A DNA stretch of 30,517 bases from a virus, in IMG/VR virus record IMGVR_UViG_3300025705_000013, positions 1 through 30,517 of that record. The stretch is one strand, 5' to 3'. The translations under genes were made by a program, and so were the position numbers. The notes under the pieces are model-generated. The model did no database searches, was not told the DNA's origin, and worked only from the letters and a program-made list of their open reading frames with translations. Below, piece after piece: positions 6,704 to 14,062 of the stretch. How positions within the stretch are numbered: the stretch's first letter is position 1; every line of letters starts with the position of its first letter.

Positions 6704-7923
6704 GCAAAGAACTCCTCTAATGTAGGTTGATTACTTGTACCTCTAACATCAAATTCTGTCTTTTCAGTATGATTATTCTGACGCAGATAGTTTGTTTCAG
6801 ACATAGGTAGTTCACCGTTAAGGAATTTTGCAATCTGCAAGTGCATATCACGAGATGTTGGTACAGGAACATTTTGGGCAATGTGGTTCATAGAAGTCAT
6901 TCCATTAAGCAACTCAAAATCATCAGGGAAACCCATCAAATACAATGCTTCACGGATTGTTAGTGAACGGTCATAGTGCGGATGTACTGTGTCTGCAAGG
7001 TTACGTCCAATAACAGCATTCATACAATCATCAAACACATGGACTGATGCATCCCAAACACCCAAACCTTGAGCAAACTTTTTGATGGCATGGTCAGTTA
7101 CGTGTATACCACGTGTATGTCCTGTCTCGTGCATCCATTTATTTGCCTCTTGAATTTTACCTGATTTGTTTACATATCCAAATGCCGTTGCCGCAATCTC
7201 ACGGATAACTTGACGTGCTGTCATATTTGATCCTGGTGGTAGCATTGCTTCAACAAAATTATAATAAGGTTCATCCATTAGGTTTTTGTTTACAACCAAA
7301 TCTTGGTGTAGTGCATCATCTTTGACATCGTTTACATATTCATCAAATCTACGGCGTGGGCGTTTATGCCAATCCATAATAGGTGCAGTTTCTGATTTCC
7401 AACCAATAGCAAAGGTACGGTCACGTGCTTGTGGGATACCATGATATTTTGTTGATGTTTTATATAATGTCATACTATAACCTGCTTTGCTGCAAATGTC
7501 AAATAGTTTATCTGCTACAGGTCGACCTTTATTAGTAAATAGTGCAGGAGCGTTTTCAACAATAATAGCTTTGGCTTCAAACCTATTAATACCTTCTTTA
7601 AAAACTTCGTACATCCATTCGTTCTTTTCACAACCTGCACCTTTTGCGTCAGGCGCCTTTGCAGTATTCAATTGTGACAATGCAGCACAAGGTGGTGTAC
7701 CGCTGACAACATCAAGTGATCTTTTTGCGGCTTCAGGAATCATTGTATAGGCAATATCTCGACCTTTTGTTACAGTCTGATAGTTAACATAATGACTATC
7801 GTTTGCTCCAAAGTCAGGATAAGAATAGATTGTTTCAGGTGGCTTTCCGAATGCTTTTTCCGCTCCTAGCATTTGACCGCCGATTAGCGGAATGATTGGA
7901 GCCCAGGTAATTTCTTTGTTCAT
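6700..7923 (-). CDS. C5-cytosine DNA methyltransferase with C-terminal clamp-binding-like tail
   Basis: A 407-residue SAM-dependent DNA cytosine-C5 methyltransferase. Motif IV is TPPCAALS with the nucleophile Cys79, motif VI is E-N-A-P (123-126), motif VIII is QARDRTF (165-171), and a late R-E-A-L-Y-L-M-G-F-P-D-D-F fits the conserved C-terminal motif. Motif I is unusual: P-L-I-G-G-Q-M-L-G in place of F-x-G-x-G-G. The last nine residues, QPTLEEFFA, match the PIP box QxxLxxFF. AAGGA precedes the ATG. It lies between a glycosyltransferase with the same tail and dexA. It may protect phage DNA or act in hypermodification. Confidence 0.88.
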   Translation of the reverse strand: MNKEITWAPIIPLIGGQMLGAEKAFGKPPETIYSYPDFGANDSHYVNYQTVTKGRDIAYTMIPEAAKRSLDVVSGTPPCAALSQLNTAKAPDAKGAGCEKNEWMYEVFKEGINRFEAKAIIVENAPALFTNKGRPVADKLFDICSKAGYSMTLYKTSTKYHGIPQARDRTFAIGWKSETAPIMDWHKRPRRRFDEYVNDVKDDALHQDLVVNKNLMDEPYYNFVEAMLPPGSNMTARQVIREIAATAFGYVNKSGKIQEANKWMHETGHTRGIHVTDHAIKKFAQGLGVWDASVHVFDDCMNAVIGRNLADTVHPHYDRSLTIREALYLMGFPDDFELLNGMTSMNHIAQNVPVPTSRDMHLQIAKFLNGELPMSETNYLRQNNHTEKTEFDVRGTSNQPTLEEFFA

Positions 7924-7936
7924 AATATATCCTTAT

Positions 7937-9187
7937 TTAAAAAAATGCCTCGAGTGTTGCTGGTTTTTGAACTTCATATCCAGATAAATCGGGTCTCTTG
8001 TAGTTACTATCAAATGCGGTGAAGATTTTATCATTAATAAAACTGCCGTCATAATATTCAGGTTTAAGAACAGCTTTACGCAATTCTGTGATTGTTTGCT
8101 CATATGCCAATTTGTTATCAATGAGATATTGAAGATTTTTATGGAATTCTTCAGGTGTTTTTGGGCGCAAGATCTCAGGAATAGGAGTGTGACCTTGCAT
8201 ATCATATGACGGATGTAAGAATGGAATAACACCAGCATGGATCATTTCAATATACTTTGATGTTACCCAACCTTCTTTAATAGGAATGATAAACGTAAAC
8301 TTAACATCCTGTAGTTTGTTCTGCAACTGTTTCAGATGCATTGATCCTTTAAAGCGCTCATCTCCTTCTACATTGTTACCCCATTTGCCATAGATCTCAA
8401 CATCATCAAATTTGTCGAGTACCCATTCCTTTAAGAGTTTATAACGTGATGGTTTACCTTCATTAAGAACAACCATAAAGTCAGTGTTACGATTAGTATT
8501 TACTTCTTCTGTGTATTCGTAATCAACACAGAATGCCGTTTCCATTGCAGCATATTCACAGTCGACAGGAATGTCTTGCCGTGATTGATCTTCAATGCTT
8601 TTAATTGGATGAGCAGTATAGGTATAGTCATATTGGCTCAAACCTTTAAACGGTAGGTGCATAAAGTCACGTGCTTGCCGCATTGTGTATCGAGGATCAT
8701 TGATAACTTCAACATAATGTGGCTTACATTCATTTAGCCAAAAAGTCAATGGAGTAACATACCATTTTGTCATATCAAGAACAAATGCTGGTTTGCCATC
8801 ATCGTTTTCTTCACGAACCTTTTTCATCTTTTCAGGAATACTTACGTTACCGATTTGACCTACCATCATTACCGTGGCATCAAGCGTGATATTATTTTCT
8901 TCAAAATATGTTTTAATCCACCAAAAATACCGATCAGTTGGTACTCTTTCAATTTTCATTTCTGCCCAAATATCAATAACATTATTATAAGGAAACAGAT
9001 CTGCTTTATCCGTTTCAGTTAATGAAGCGAAGTCAGATCTTCCTACAATATAAAATATTTTATCGGGGTTGTTGTTTGCAATAGCACGAAGAACACAAGA
9101 TGCCTCATTGTCACCACCGACAGGAGAATATTTGTTTGTCCTTAGCTTTACTGATTTACCAATTTTGGCAAAGGCAATATGTTTCAT
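7937..9187 (-). CDS. GT-B-like glycosyltransferase with clamp-binding-like tail
   Basis: About 416 residues. The start K-H-I-A-F-A-K-I-G, then Y-S-P-V-G-G-D-N-E-A, fits the sugar-nucleotide fold entry. The C-terminal half has T-S-K-Y-I-E-M-I-H-A-G-V-I-P-F, like the donor-binding segment of retaining GT-B enzymes and comparable with LELGACGTIPVF of T4 alpha-glucosyltransferase. The last residues are PATLEAFF, a PIP-like peptide. I prefer the ATG at 9187, just after the HAD stop, over 9199. T4 alpha-glucosyltransferase has been reported to bind gp45, so a DNA acceptor is plausible. A polysaccharide acceptor remains possible. Confidence 0.75.
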   Translation of the reverse strand: MKHIAFAKIGKSVKLRTNKYSPVGGDNEASCVLRAIANNNPDKIFYIVGRSDFASLTETDKADLFPYNNVIDIWAEMKIERVPTDRYFWWIKTYFEENNITLDATVMMVGQIGNVSIPEKMKKVREENDDGKPAFVLDMTKWYVTPLTFWLNECKPHYVEVINDPRYTMRQARDFMHLPFKGLSQYDYTYTAHPIKSIEDQSRQDIPVDCEYAAMETAFCVDYEYTEEVNTNRNTDFMVVLNEGKPSRYKLLKEWVLDKFDDVEIYGKWGNNVEGDERFKGSMHLKQLQNKLQDVKFTFIIPIKEGWVTSKYIEMIHAGVIPFLHPSYDMQGHTPIPEILRPKTPEEFHKNLQYLIDNKLAYEQTITELRKAVLKPEYYDGSFINDKIFTAFDSNYKRPDLSGYEVQKPATLEAFF

Positions 9188-9189
9188 AA

Positions 9190-9552
9190 TTAAATCCATT
9201 CCATAGTTTTAACGAATTGCTCAGGAGTCATTGCTTTATCGTCAATATAGTAAACGCCGTATGGTTTACCCCAAACAATTTCATCATAAGGAACGTCGTA
9301 CTTTTTTAGCCAATCGACTGTAATCTGTCCGACGTCTTCAATAATTTTATTTATGTCACCGCCATGAGTCAACATTCTGCGTGCTGTATGTAGCACAATC
9401 CGAAAACCTTTTGACTTTGCCTTTTGTAGACTTGCAATCATAGGTTCATTGGGTAGAGCCATAGCATACTTCTGTTCTGATTCTTTTTGGTTATGTCTAG
9501 GGTAACATATAGTATCGTCAATGTCAACCACAATTGTTTCTTGCGTACTCAT
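9190..9552 (-). CDS. HAD-superfamily phosphatase, capsule-phosphatase type
   Basis: A 120-residue HAD hydrolase without a large cap. Motif I is VVDIDDT with nucleophile D10 and acid D12; motif II Thr lies in LHTARR; motif IV is the late Y-Y-I-D-D-K. Its closest look is the small sugar- or polyol-phosphate phosphatases of bacterial capsule loci. It overlaps the nucleotidyltransferase-kinase gene upstream by 29 bases and abuts the glycosyltransferase downstream. Removing a phosphate during activated-sugar synthesis is the likely role; the substrate is not deducible. Confidence 0.82.
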   Translation of the reverse strand: MSTQETIVVDIDDTICYPRHNQKESEQKYAMALPNEPMIASLQKAKSKGFRIVLHTARRMLTHGGDINKIIEDVGQITVDWLKKYDVPYDEIVWGKPYGVYYIDDKAMTPEQFVKTMEWI

Positions 9553-10999
9553 TAATATAATCTCTCATTCTTTGTTGTCTGTCTTCGCAATCATAGTGAA
9601 GTTTAATGCAAGTTGCGATTAACAGTGCACCGCCATCAATGATTTCGTTATAATCATCAGGAAAGTACTCTTTAATTAATTCAGAAAAACATTCCCGAAC
9701 CGCTGTGGGGTATTTATGCCCCGTAACTAGTTCGCTATATCCATGATATAGGTCGTGTGACAATTTGCACATATCGTAAAGATAATCACCACCGATACCT
9801 ATATAATCACCGTAAGATCCTCGTGGATCCAATAATGTAAAAGCATCATTATATGGGTTATACAGAATGTTGCCAAAGTGCAAGTCACCATGCATAGCAT
9901 CAACAGGTTTTGCCTTTTTCAAACAGCGTTCCGCAACACTTCGGTAATACGGACTATCAGTTTCTAATCGTTCTTCTGTTTTATCAATCCACATCTTTTT
10001 TGCATTGTCAGGAAAATTAGCAGTAAACTCAAGAGTTGGTTTACGGTGAAAATGGTTCCACATTGTAAGTATAACTCTTTCAATCAAATACCGTATAGTA
10101 CTTTTTGATATGTCCTCATGAGCAAATAGATCAGATAGCAGAATGCCTGACTCATAGGACATGGTCAGGGAATAATCATCTTTTAATACTTTAGGAATGA
10201 GCATGCTTTGAATAGGTGACAGTGATGTATACCAATTCTTTTCATTCATAATAGTTCTTGTGGCAAAACTGTTATTTGCAGTCGGAACCTTTGTAATCAT
10301 ATTGAGATCGGCATGATATTCAAACGAATTAAACTCACGTGCCTTTAGTGTCAACAATGTAGCACAAGTTTTATGGTATGAGGCAATATCACCAATATCA
10401 TACCACAATTCTGTACTTACGTTATTAAAGTTACCATAATCTTCAAGTGCATCGGAAATATCATATCCTTTACTCTCACAAAAAGCAACGGATGCAGTTT
10501 GCCCACACGCAAAACTATATAGACCTACAAGTGCGGTTGCGTTATCAATGTTTTCTTTTGGTTTATTGTAATATTTTTGACCATCCCACATACACCAAGC
10601 AAAGTGATCTTCAACTTGTTTTGTTAAAAGGAAGTCTGTACCCAATGGCATATTTTCTTCAAGGATAATTGCATCACCCAACCAAACAACAAGAGGACAT
10701 TCCCAATTACCCAAATTTTCAATACCAACAGCAATAGCGTCACGGGGTCCATTTAACGATCCTTGTTTTACACATTTAATATTTTTATATTTTGATTTTT
10801 CAACCCAGTCACGAATATCATTATGCTTACCATCAACAATAACGATCTGTCCAACTTGATCAGCATTCTTATAAATTGATTCAATAATATATTCAATAGT
10901 AGGTTTACCGTGGACACGGATCATAGCCTTGCTACAATTTGACGTTAGCGGTTTAAGGCGTGTTGCTTCTCCTGCCGCTGGTATCACTACATTTATCAT
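9524..10999 (-). CDS. Bifunctional sugar nucleotidyltransferase - APH-like kinase fusion
   Basis: 491 residues with two domains. Residues 1 to about 230 are a nucleotidyltransferase: I-P-A-A-G-E-A-T-R-L-K-P-L-T (6-19) with Lys24, and the metal region W-L-G-D-A near 106-110. Residues from about 240 are an aminoglycoside/choline-kinase-like fold with catalytic loop HGDLHFGN (370-377) and metal motif DPRG (391-394). Together they could phosphorylate and then nucleotidylate a sugar or alcohol. GGAG precedes the ATG. With the HAD phosphatase and glycosyltransferase downstream it forms a compact donor-making and transfer set. Substrate unknown. Confidence 0.85.
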   Translation of the reverse strand: MINVVIPAAGEATRLKPLTSNCSKAMIRVHGKPTIEYIIESIYKNADQVGQIVIVDGKHNDIRDWVEKSKYKNIKCVKQGSLNGPRDAIAVGIENLGNWECPLVVWLGDAIILEENMPLGTDFLLTKQVEDHFAWCMWDGQKYYNKPKENIDNATALVGLYSFACGQTASVAFCESKGYDISDALEDYGNFNNVSTELWYDIGDIASYHKTCATLLTLKAREFNSFEYHADLNMITKVPTANNSFATRTIMNEKNWYTSLSPIQSMLIPKVLKDDYSLTMSYESGILLSDLFAHEDISKSTIRYLIERVILTMWNHFHRKPTLEFTANFPDNAKKMWIDKTEERLETDSPYYRSVAERCLKKAKPVDAMHGDLHFGNILYNPYNDAFTLLDPRGSYGDYIGIGGDYLYDMCKLSHDLYHGYSELVTGHKYPTAVRECFSELIKEYFPDDYNEIIDGGALLIATCIKLHYDCEDRQQRMRDYINEYARNNCG

Positions 11000-11633
11000 A
11001 ATTTAATCTCCACTCGTCATATTCATCTTCAAGGTTAACCCATTGCGGTTTGCATAGACCTGACCATGTATGTCTCTTATCCCAAACAAACCACGCATAA
11101 GCAATCATACCACCTATTTGATGTTTCTTTTCAATCGGCTCAATAGAATCCTTTTTGAATTGAACTCGGTCCGATAGAAATATTATATCACTAGGCGGGT
11201 GGTTTGTAAACAACTTTTTTCGTTTTTTTCCTTCTAAAAAGGTTAAACGTAGAAACATTGCTACATAGTCATATTCACCTATCCATTTTTCCGCCATCTT
11301 TCGCGGCAAGTCTTTATGATATGGTGGGTTTGTCACTACTCCATCAAAACCTGTTGGCTTTGGCAATTCCATTGCATCATAAGAAGTATTTATGCTACAT
11401 AAAGAATCGGAATATTCATTGAGATCATAACTTAAAACATTGTGACCATTCCGTGCAAGCTCAACTGAAATGTTACCACGGCCTGCACATGGTTCAACTA
11501 TATCTCTTGGTGGTTTACAATACTTTGTGAGAACGAATGTTGCGAGTGGAGGTGTTGGGTAAAAATCATTCGTTCTTCGGTTAGGATCATCTTTCTTGAC
11601 CCCAACATAAACATCAGTTAGACTATTCGCCAT
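10953..11633 (-). CDS. N6-adenine DNA methyltransferase-like protein
   Basis: 226 residues from the ATG at 11633, which has GGTGA 8 bases upstream; the frame also extends to a TTG at 11651. Family marks are DFYPTPP (23-29), motif I EPCAGRGN (47-54) for SAM and the catalytic NPPY (102-105), all typical of class I amino-methyltransferases on DNA adenine. No separate recognition domain is evident, so it is small for a sequence-specific enzyme. It overlaps its neighbours on both sides. Likely role: protection from host restriction. Confidence 0.85.
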   Translation of the reverse strand: MANSLTDVYVGVKKDDPNRRTNDFYPTPPLATFVLTKYCKPPRDIVEPCAGRGNISVELARNGHNVLSYDLNEYSDSLCSINTSYDAMELPKPTGFDGVVTNPPYHKDLPRKMAEKWIGEYDYVAMFLRLTFLEGKKRKKLFTNHPPSDIIFLSDRVQFKKDSIEPIEKKHQIGGMIAYAWFVWDKRHTWSGLCKPQWVNLEDEYDEWRLNYDKCSDTSGRRSNTP

Positions 11634-12144
11634 CTGATCGGTCACCGACAATGGAAACCATTACACCTGCTTCTTTAAACATAGGAGCTGATTGCTCATC
11701 CCATCTGTCAACCCAGGTTTGTGGAGTCATTGGAGTGTTTGGTTTAATTACAACTCGACGAACACCTGATTGGATAATAAGCTTTGCACACTCAGGACAA
11801 ACTGGCAAACCGTAAACGTATATAGTAGCATCCTTAACTGATACACCTGAATAAAGAGCATTCATTAACGCATTTGATTCAGCATGGACAATTAACGGAT
11901 ATTTCAATTCTCGATTGTTAAGACGTTCTTCAGTATCTTCAACACCTTTAGGAAAACCGTTATAACCAGTTGCTAGGATACGCCGCTCATCATTAACAAT
12001 TATAGCACCAATTTTACTCGAAGGATCTTTACTCCAACAGGCCATCAATGAAGCCATTGTCATAAATCGCTTATCCCATTTGAGTTGACGTTGATCTTCC
12101 TCACGGTATTTTCTCATTACAAATTTGTCATATGGTTCTTGCAT
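11623..12144 (-). CDS. cd: dCMP deaminase
   Basis: Deaminates dCMP to dUMP, the precursor for dTMP. The 173 residues (T4 Cd has 193) show the zinc site H-A-E (His87, catalytic Glu89) and P-V-C-P-E-C (Cys116, Cys119), with SKDPSSKIGAIIV and GYNGFPKG typical of the phage/eukaryote dCMP deaminase group. The ATG overlaps the FabF-like stop by one base (TAATG). It competes with the dCMP hydroxymethylase at 14058-14756 for dCMP, so the pair would set the split between thymine and modified cytosine. Confidence 0.94.
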   Translation of the reverse strand: MQEPYDKFVMRKYREEDQRQLKWDKRFMTMASLMACWSKDPSSKIGAIIVNDERRILATGYNGFPKGVEDTEERLNNRELKYPLIVHAESNALMNALYSGVSVKDATIYVYGLPVCPECAKLIIQSGVRRVVIKPNTPMTPQTWVDRWDEQSAPMFKEAGVMVSIVGDRSDGE

Positions 12145-13379
12145 TACATACCTCGAATAGCAATAGTTGAATTTAAACCACCAAACGCAAAGTTATTGCT
12201 AATTGCAACATTAACCTTCTTTTCCTTTGCGGTATTTGGTACAACGTCAAGATCACACTCAGGATCAGGTTCTTCATAGTTAATTGTTGGTGCAATAATT
12301 CCATCATTTACTGCCATGATTGCCGCAAGCAATTCAACTGCACCTGTTCCGCCAATACAATGTCCATGCATAGATTTGGTTGAACTTACACTCAATTTAT
12401 GAGCATGGTCACCGAATGTTTGTTTGATAGCATCAATTTCAGTTCTATCATTTGGAACTGTGCCTGTACCATGGGCATTTATATAATCAACTTGATCTGG
12501 GTTAATTGATGCATCTTTAAGGCATTTTTCCATTGATCTAATCAATCCTGAAACTTCAGGCATCACAAGATCACTTGAGTCTGCGGTACACGCTGCACCT
12601 AATACTTCACAGATGATATTTGCGCCGCGTGCCTTTGCGTGCTCATATTCTTCAAAGACAAATACGCCTGCGCCTTCACCGTGAACAATACCTTGACGGC
12701 CAAGAGAAAACGGTCGACAGTAACCTGGGCTTACAACACGCAAACCTTCCCATGCTTTCATTCCTGATAGATTTAGAATTGCTTCTGAACCGCCTGTAAG
12801 CATAACAGGAGCCATACCGTATTTAACCATATGGAATGCTTGTGTCATTGCATGGTTAGCAGAGGCACATCCTGACGTTACAGTAAATGATGGACCTTTG
12901 ATATTATGTTCCATTGAGATATGGCAAACAGGTGCGTTACCCATAACACGTGGAATAATAAAAGGATTAGCACGGCGTTTTGGATTATCAGATGCAAAGT
13001 AATTATGATATGTCCGTTCCCAGGTTTCAGCACCACCACTACCGTTACCCATAATAATACCTGCTTCTTCAGCAAGTTCACCATCAAATTCTAAACCTGA
13101 TTGTTCTACTGCTTCACGAGCTGCAAGTATATTGAGTTGTGTAAACCTATCAAAGATTGCAATTTGCATTCTTGTCCAATGGTCTTTTTCATCATAGCCT
13201 TTAATTTGGCCACCACGAGTGTAACGCATATTTTGGATTTCTATGATGTTTTGGAGTTCGCTAATGCCGTCGGTACCTTCGGCCATTGCTTTCATTGTAT
13301 CTTGGGCAGTCCATCCCAAAGAATTTATAGTGCCCATGCCTGTAATAACAACACGGTTAGTCTGTCTTGTTGAGCTCAT
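12144..13379 (-). CDS. Beta-ketoacyl-ACP synthase II-like protein (FabF family)
   Basis: A full-length (411 residues) thiolase-fold ketosynthase. It has the family start V-V-I-T-G-M-G and the complete catalytic set: Cys171 in TSGCASANHA, His303 in NAHGTGTVPND, and His340 with Lys335 in STKSMHGHCIGG. FabF condenses malonyl-ACP with acyl-ACP. No acyl carrier protein or other fatty-acid gene is visible nearby. I start at ATG 13379 because the base triplet at 13382 is TTG. It ends coupled to dCMP deaminase. Role in a phage is unclear: lipid change, or building an acyl group for modification. Confidence 0.92.
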   Translation of the reverse strand: MSSTRQTNRVVITGMGTINSLGWTAQDTMKAMAEGTDGISELQNIIEIQNMRYTRGGQIKGYDEKDHWTRMQIAIFDRFTQLNILAAREAVEQSGLEFDGELAEEAGIIMGNGSGGAETWERTYHNYFASDNPKRRANPFIIPRVMGNAPVCHISMEHNIKGPSFTVTSGCASANHAMTQAFHMVKYGMAPVMLTGGSEAILNLSGMKAWEGLRVVSPGYCRPFSLGRQGIVHGEGAGVFVFEEYEHAKARGANIICEVLGAACTADSSDLVMPEVSGLIRSMEKCLKDASINPDQVDYINAHGTGTVPNDRTEIDAIKQTFGDHAHKLSVSSTKSMHGHCIGGTGAVELLAAIMAVNDGIIAPTINYEEPDPECDLDVVPNTAKEKKVNVAISNNFAFGGLNSTIAIRGM

Positions 13380-13560
13380 CAATTATTGTTTTCCTTTTTT
13401 CACTACCCATTGCTCCATCAAAAAGTGATTTGGCAGAAGTCATAAGACAACTACCAAGCATTAGGATTTCTTCATTATCATCGCACATCATAACAAGACG
13501 ATCTATTTCAGCATTAAAATAAGTCATTCTTTTTACAACGTGGTTTGCGGAATGTGGCAT
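13357..13560 (-). CDS. Small helical protein, unknown function
   Basis: A 67-residue protein, mostly helical, with a hydrophobic Met/Leu-rich middle (E-E-I-L-M-L-G-S-C-L-M) and a charged end. Its ATG overlaps the preceding stop by one base (TAATG) and its end overlaps the FabF-like gene. I checked whether it could be the missing acyl carrier protein; it lacks the D-S-L phosphopantetheine site. No family recognised with certainty. Confidence 0.55.
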   Translation of the reverse strand: MPHSANHVVKRMTYFNAEIDRLVMMCDDNEEILMLGSCLMTSAKSLFDGAMGSEKRKTIIDELNKTD

Positions 13561-13832
13561 TACTCTTCAACGAGTTCCACTGAAATCACTTTCTTTACTT
13601 TAATACCATCCCACCGATCCTTGCGGATATCATAACAACCAGTATGAGAAGGTGTCAACAAAGGTGGATTGTTTACTCGGCCGCGCTTGTTTGGCATATC
13701 AGGAATTAGTTCAGGCTTGAGTGTGTAATGCTTACTGCGTGTACCAGTTTTATCATTACGTTCCCAGGTGACAAGGCATTCGCCTTCCTGTAATTTAGCT
13801 TTAAATTCTGCTTTAGTCCATGTCCCTAGCAT
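13560..13832 (-). CDS. SH3-like beta-barrel phage protein (WYL_2/DUF2693-like)
   Basis: A 90-residue protein with the pattern T-K-A-E-F-K-A-K-L-Q-E-G, a strand C-L-V-T-W, then Y-T-L-K-P-E-L-I-P and a final W-D-G-I-K-V-K-K-V-I-S-V-E. This is the layout I recall for small T4-like phage proteins annotated as SH3 beta-barrel or DUF2693. Function is not established; barrel folds of this kind often bind nucleic acid. AGGAG lies 6 bases before the ATG. Confidence 0.7.
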   Translation of the reverse strand: MLGTWTKAEFKAKLQEGECLVTWERNDKTGTRSKHYTLKPELIPDMPNKRGRVNNPPLLTPSHTGCYDIRKDRWDGIKVKKVISVELVEE

Positions 13833-14049
13833 CGAATTCTCCTATCATTCGTTTTTCCATATTTTCTTTTACGTCCATTACTTTTTCATTTTCAATTATA
13901 TTAATAATGATATTAGTAATGTCTAAATCTTTTTGTAGGAAAGACATTTTGGTTTTTATTTTTTCAATCTGTTCTCGATAAAATTCAAGCTCTTTTTCTT
14001 TTCTGAGCTTTGTCTCGATAACATCTGATATTCGTATTAATTTACTCAT
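13813..14049 (-). CDS. Coiled-coil protein, unknown function
   Basis: A 78-residue, highly charged protein. Residues about 12-45 have a heptad pattern of Ile and Leu among Glu and Lys, so a coiled-coil dimer is likely. No Shine-Dalgarno sequence is visible before the ATG at 14049; instead a TATAAATA box lies 6 bases upstream (14055-14062). Its end overlaps the SH3-like gene by 20 bases. Family not recognised. Confidence 0.55.
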   Translation of the reverse strand: MSKLIRISDVIETKLRKEKELEFYREQIEKIKTKMSFLQKDLDITNIIINIIENEKVMDVKENMEKRMIGEFDARDMD

Positions 14050-14054
14050 GGATA

Positions 14055-14062
14055 TATTTATA
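14055..14062 (-). promoter_or_regulatory. Candidate T4-type late promoter box
   Basis: TATAAATA on the minus strand, overlapping the last codons of the dCMP hydroxymethylase gene. A start at the usual distance would fall at or next to the ATG at 14049, giving an mRNA with little or no leader. The match is exact but the region is AT-rich, so chance is possible. Confidence 0.35.

Noticed and set aside
9708-9724. GGGG/CCCC hairpin with a CATAAATA loop
   Set aside because: It lies inside the kinase domain coding sequence and has no start codon or gene junction near it.
13357-13560. Acyl carrier protein partner for the FabF-like gene
   Set aside because: No D-S-L phosphopantetheine attachment site.
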